Source of the DNA: Xenorhabdus indica
Lineage (GTDB): Bacteria; Pseudomonadota; Gammaproteobacteria; Enterobacterales; Enterobacteriaceae
DNA: 64,000 nt
Assembly (NCBI RefSeq): GCF_014467235.1
Contig: NZ_NKHP01000006.1
Location: 1-64,000, forward strand
Reading direction: 5' to 3'
In this document: positions 62,345-64,000 of the stretch, one piece after another
Position numbering within the stretch: position 1 is the stretch's first letter
Layout of the letters: each line of letters begins with the position of its first letter
Position numbers and translations under genes: made by a program
Notes under the pieces: generated by a model
The model's input: the letters and a program-made list of their open reading frames with translations, nothing else
Databases searched by the model: none
Told to the model about the DNA's origin: nothing

Positions 62345-63403
62345 ATGGTATCCACGCACATTGGTTTTCCGATGGAAACCGTTGCTGTATTTATCCTTCT
62401 GTCGGTTGGTGCGCTCTTTATCGACCTCTTTATGCATCGTCATGACAAGCCAATTTCGTTACGCAGTGCCGCACTCTGGTCTGTTTTCTGGGTCGCCATT
62501 GCTTTTGTTTTCGCGGGCTTCCTGTTTGTCCATCACGGTGCTGAAGTAGCAAGTCTGTTCATTACCGGCTATGCGCTGGAAAAAGTACTTTCTGTCGATA
62601 ACCTGTTTGTCATCATGGCAATTTTCTCTTGGTTTGCGATCCCGGATCGTTATCGTCACCGCGTTCTTTACTGGGGCATTATCGGGGCCATTATCTTCCG
62701 GGGTATTTTTGTAGCCATCGGGACAAGCCTGCTGATGCTAGGGCCCTGGGTTGAAATGGTCTTTGCTGTTGTGGTCGGTTGGACGGCGGTGATGATGCTG
62801 AAAAGTGGTGACAATGATGATGAAATCGAAGACTACTCACAGCATCTTGCCTACCGTTTGGTGAAGCGCTTCTTTCCAATCTGGCCGAAACTGCGTGGTC
62901 ATGCCTTCATACTCAGCCAGAAAGAAGTCAATGCGGAACTGGCCAAACCGGAAAACGCAGATGTGGCTATTGATCGAGAAAAAAAGGATCGAGAAAAAAC
63001 AGGTCGTGCTGGCAAGGCAGCATTTTATGCCACCCCACTGTTGCTGTGCCTGGCCGTTGTTGAACTGTCTGATGTCATGTTTGCTTTTGACTCTGTACCT
63101 GCGATTATCGCGGTCAGCCGCGAGCCTTTAATCGTTTACAGCGCCATGATGTTTGCTATCTTAGGCCTGCGTACACTCTACTTTGTACTGGAAGCGTTGA
63201 AAAAGTATCTGGTGCACTTGGAAAAAGCCGTGATTGTCCTGCTGTTCTTTATTGCTATTAAATTAGGGCTTAACGCATCTGAACATATGTTCCACCACGG
63301 TTATTCCATTTCGGCAACAACCAGTCTGTTTGTGGTGCTAGGGGTTCTGTCTGCTGGTATTATAGCCAGCCTTCTGTTTCCCCAGAAAGAAAAAGCAAGC
63401 TGA
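62345..63403 (+). CDS. terC: Membrane protein TerC
   Basis: The 352-residue integral membrane protein has about nine hydrophobic segments. The TerC-family signatures are ALEKVLSVDNLFVIMAIFSWF and VELSDVMFAFDSVPAIIAVS, where the acidic residues within the membrane are thought to bind metal ions. The central cytosolic loop is charged (DREKKDREKTGRAGK). It follows terB by 27 bases. TerC is the part of the system most closely tied to tellurite resistance and, in other bacteria, to metal efflux. Confidence 0.95.
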   Translation: MVSTHIGFPMETVAVFILLSVGALFIDLFMHRHDKPISLRSAALWSVFWVAIAFVFAGFLFVHHGAEVASLFITGYALEKVLSVDNLFVIMAIFSWFAIPDRYRHRVLYWGIIGAIIFRGIFVAIGTSLLMLGPWVEMVFAVVVGWTAVMMLKSGDNDDEIEDYSQHLAYRLVKRFFPIWPKLRGHAFILSQKEVNAELAKPENADVAIDREKKDREKTGRAGKAAFYATPLLLCLAVVELSDVMFAFDSVPAIIAVSREPLIVYSAMMFAILGLRTLYFVLEALKKYLVHLEKAVIVLLFFIAIKLGLNASEHMFHHGYSISATTSLFVVLGVLSAGIIASLLFPQKEKAS

Positions 63404-63416
63404 ATCCTGTATATCC

Positions 63417-63475
63417 TGTGGATTCCAAGGTACAGCCAACAAAGCTGCAACTTGAAAGACGACGGGAATAAATAA
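63417..63475. repeat. Mini-ERIC repeat, copy B
   Basis: A 59-base element with ACAGCCAACAAAGCTGCAAC and CTTGAAAGACGACGGG, nearly the same as 39511-39569, in the terC-terD gap. It interrupts an otherwise compact ter operon. Confidence 0.75.
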
Positions 63476-63500
63476 CTATTTAATAAATGAGGAAATAATA

Positions 63501-64000
63501 ATGGGTGTATCTCTTTCTAAAGGTGGTAACGTTTCTCTGAGCAAAGAAGCTCCAACTATGAAAAATGTTCTGATCGGTCTCGGCTGGGATGCCCGCGCGA
63601 CTGACGGACAAGATTTTGACCTTGATGCTTCTGCATTCCTGCTGGCAGCGAACGGCAAAGTACGCAGTGATACCGATTTCATTTTCTACAACAACCTGAA
63701 ATCTTCTGATGGCTCTATTATGCACACTGGCGACAACCGTACTGGTGAAGGGGATGGAGATGATGAATCACTGAAAATCAAACTGGACCAGATCCCTGCT
63801 GACGTAGACAAAATTGTCTTTGTTGTCACTATCCATGATGCGCAAACACGCCGTCAGAGCTTCGGTCAAGTTTCAGGGGCTTTCATTCGGCTGGTTAATG
63901 ATGATACGCAAGTTGAAGTTGCTCGCTATGATCTGACAGAAGATGCTTCTATTGAAACGGCTATGCTGTTCGGTGAACTGTATCGCCACAATGGCGAATG
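63501..64000 (+). CDS. terD: TerD-family protein TerD (cut by the window end)
   Basis: The visible 166 residues begin [20 protein letters not shown] and contain the full TerD core: [40 protein letters not shown] with the Ca2+-binding acidic loop, and [17 protein letters not shown]. TerD of E. coli has 192 residues, so about 26 residues lie beyond base 64000. AGGAAATAATA precedes the ATG. It is probably in the same operon as terZABC, although the mini-ERIC repeat intervenes. Confidence 0.94.
   Translation, partial: MGVSLSKGGNVSLSKEAPTMKNVLIGLGWDARATDGQDFDLDASAFLLAANGKVRSDTDFIFYNNLKSSDGSIMHTGDNRTGEGDGDDESLKIKLDQIPADVDKIVFVVTIHDAQTRRQSFGQVSGAFIRLVNDDTQVEVARYDLTEDASIETAMLFGELYRHNGE

Overview
The window is a chromosomal stretch of a gammaproteobacterium of the order Enterobacterales. 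It most probably comes from Photorhabdus or a close relative in the Morganellaceae. Three things point there: the conserved enterobacterial gene order (rrn leader-hemG-trkH-yigZ-pepQ/fadBA-fre-ubiD-rfaH; pgpA-thiL-nusB-ribE-ribD-nrdR-secFD-yajC-tgt-queA; brnQ-phoR-phoB/sbcDC), three LuxR-type regulators with an N-terminal PAS_4-like domain (a family expanded in Photorhabdus), and ERIC-like palindromic repeats. The genus call is an inference from remembered families, not from a database search.

Layout. 1-290 is the promoter and leader of an rRNA operon that runs leftward out of the window. 355-11538 is core metabolism: haem, K+ uptake, proline dipeptidase, fatty-acid beta-oxidation under a FadR operator, flavin reductase, ubiquinone synthesis and RfaH. 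11850-25463 is an accessory region. It holds three PAS_4-LuxR regulators around a LacI/NhaC/PatB cassette, then a DUF969-DUF979-pcp operon (probably linked to pyroglutamyl peptides), then an unusual two-gene unit. That unit is a class I lysyl-tRNA synthetase-like protein fused to an aldehyde dehydrogenase-like domain, followed by an MFS transporter. 25909-36018 is core again: phospholipid, thiamin and riboflavin synthesis, nrdR, Sec translocon accessory genes and queuosine tRNA modification. 36125-43558 holds acpH, a 2-Cys peroxiredoxin, ggt, a broken PIN-toxin/antitoxin pair and a tandem duplication of brnQ with its upstream region. 43932-51487 holds phoR-phoB and the divergent sbcDC. 51593-54790 is a subtilisin-type autotransporter. 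55175-64000 holds yqhA and a Ter (tellurite/stress) island. In that island terW and three metabolic genes (HpcH-like, StiP-like, TRSP-PRTase) run left, and terZABCD run right from a shared palindrome-rich regulatory region; terD is cut by the window end.

The strongest candidate for an undescribed system is the synthetase-ALDH fusion plus MFS transporter at 21482-25463. The N-terminal half keeps the HIGH-like and KMSKS-like signatures and the C-terminal region of class I LysRS. This enzyme class is out of place here, because enterobacteria normally use class II LysRS. The C-terminal half keeps an ALDH nucleophilic cysteine but has Asn where the general-base Glu normally sits, a substitution known from CoA-acylating ALDHs. 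A plausible but untested reading is activation of an amino acid followed by reduction through a thioester to an amino aldehyde or derivative, which the MFS protein would export.

A second theme is a scatter of short tandem duplications (units mostly 12-16 nt, one of 41 nt) in intergenic DNA and once in-frame in a gene, together with ERIC-like and mini-ERIC repeats.
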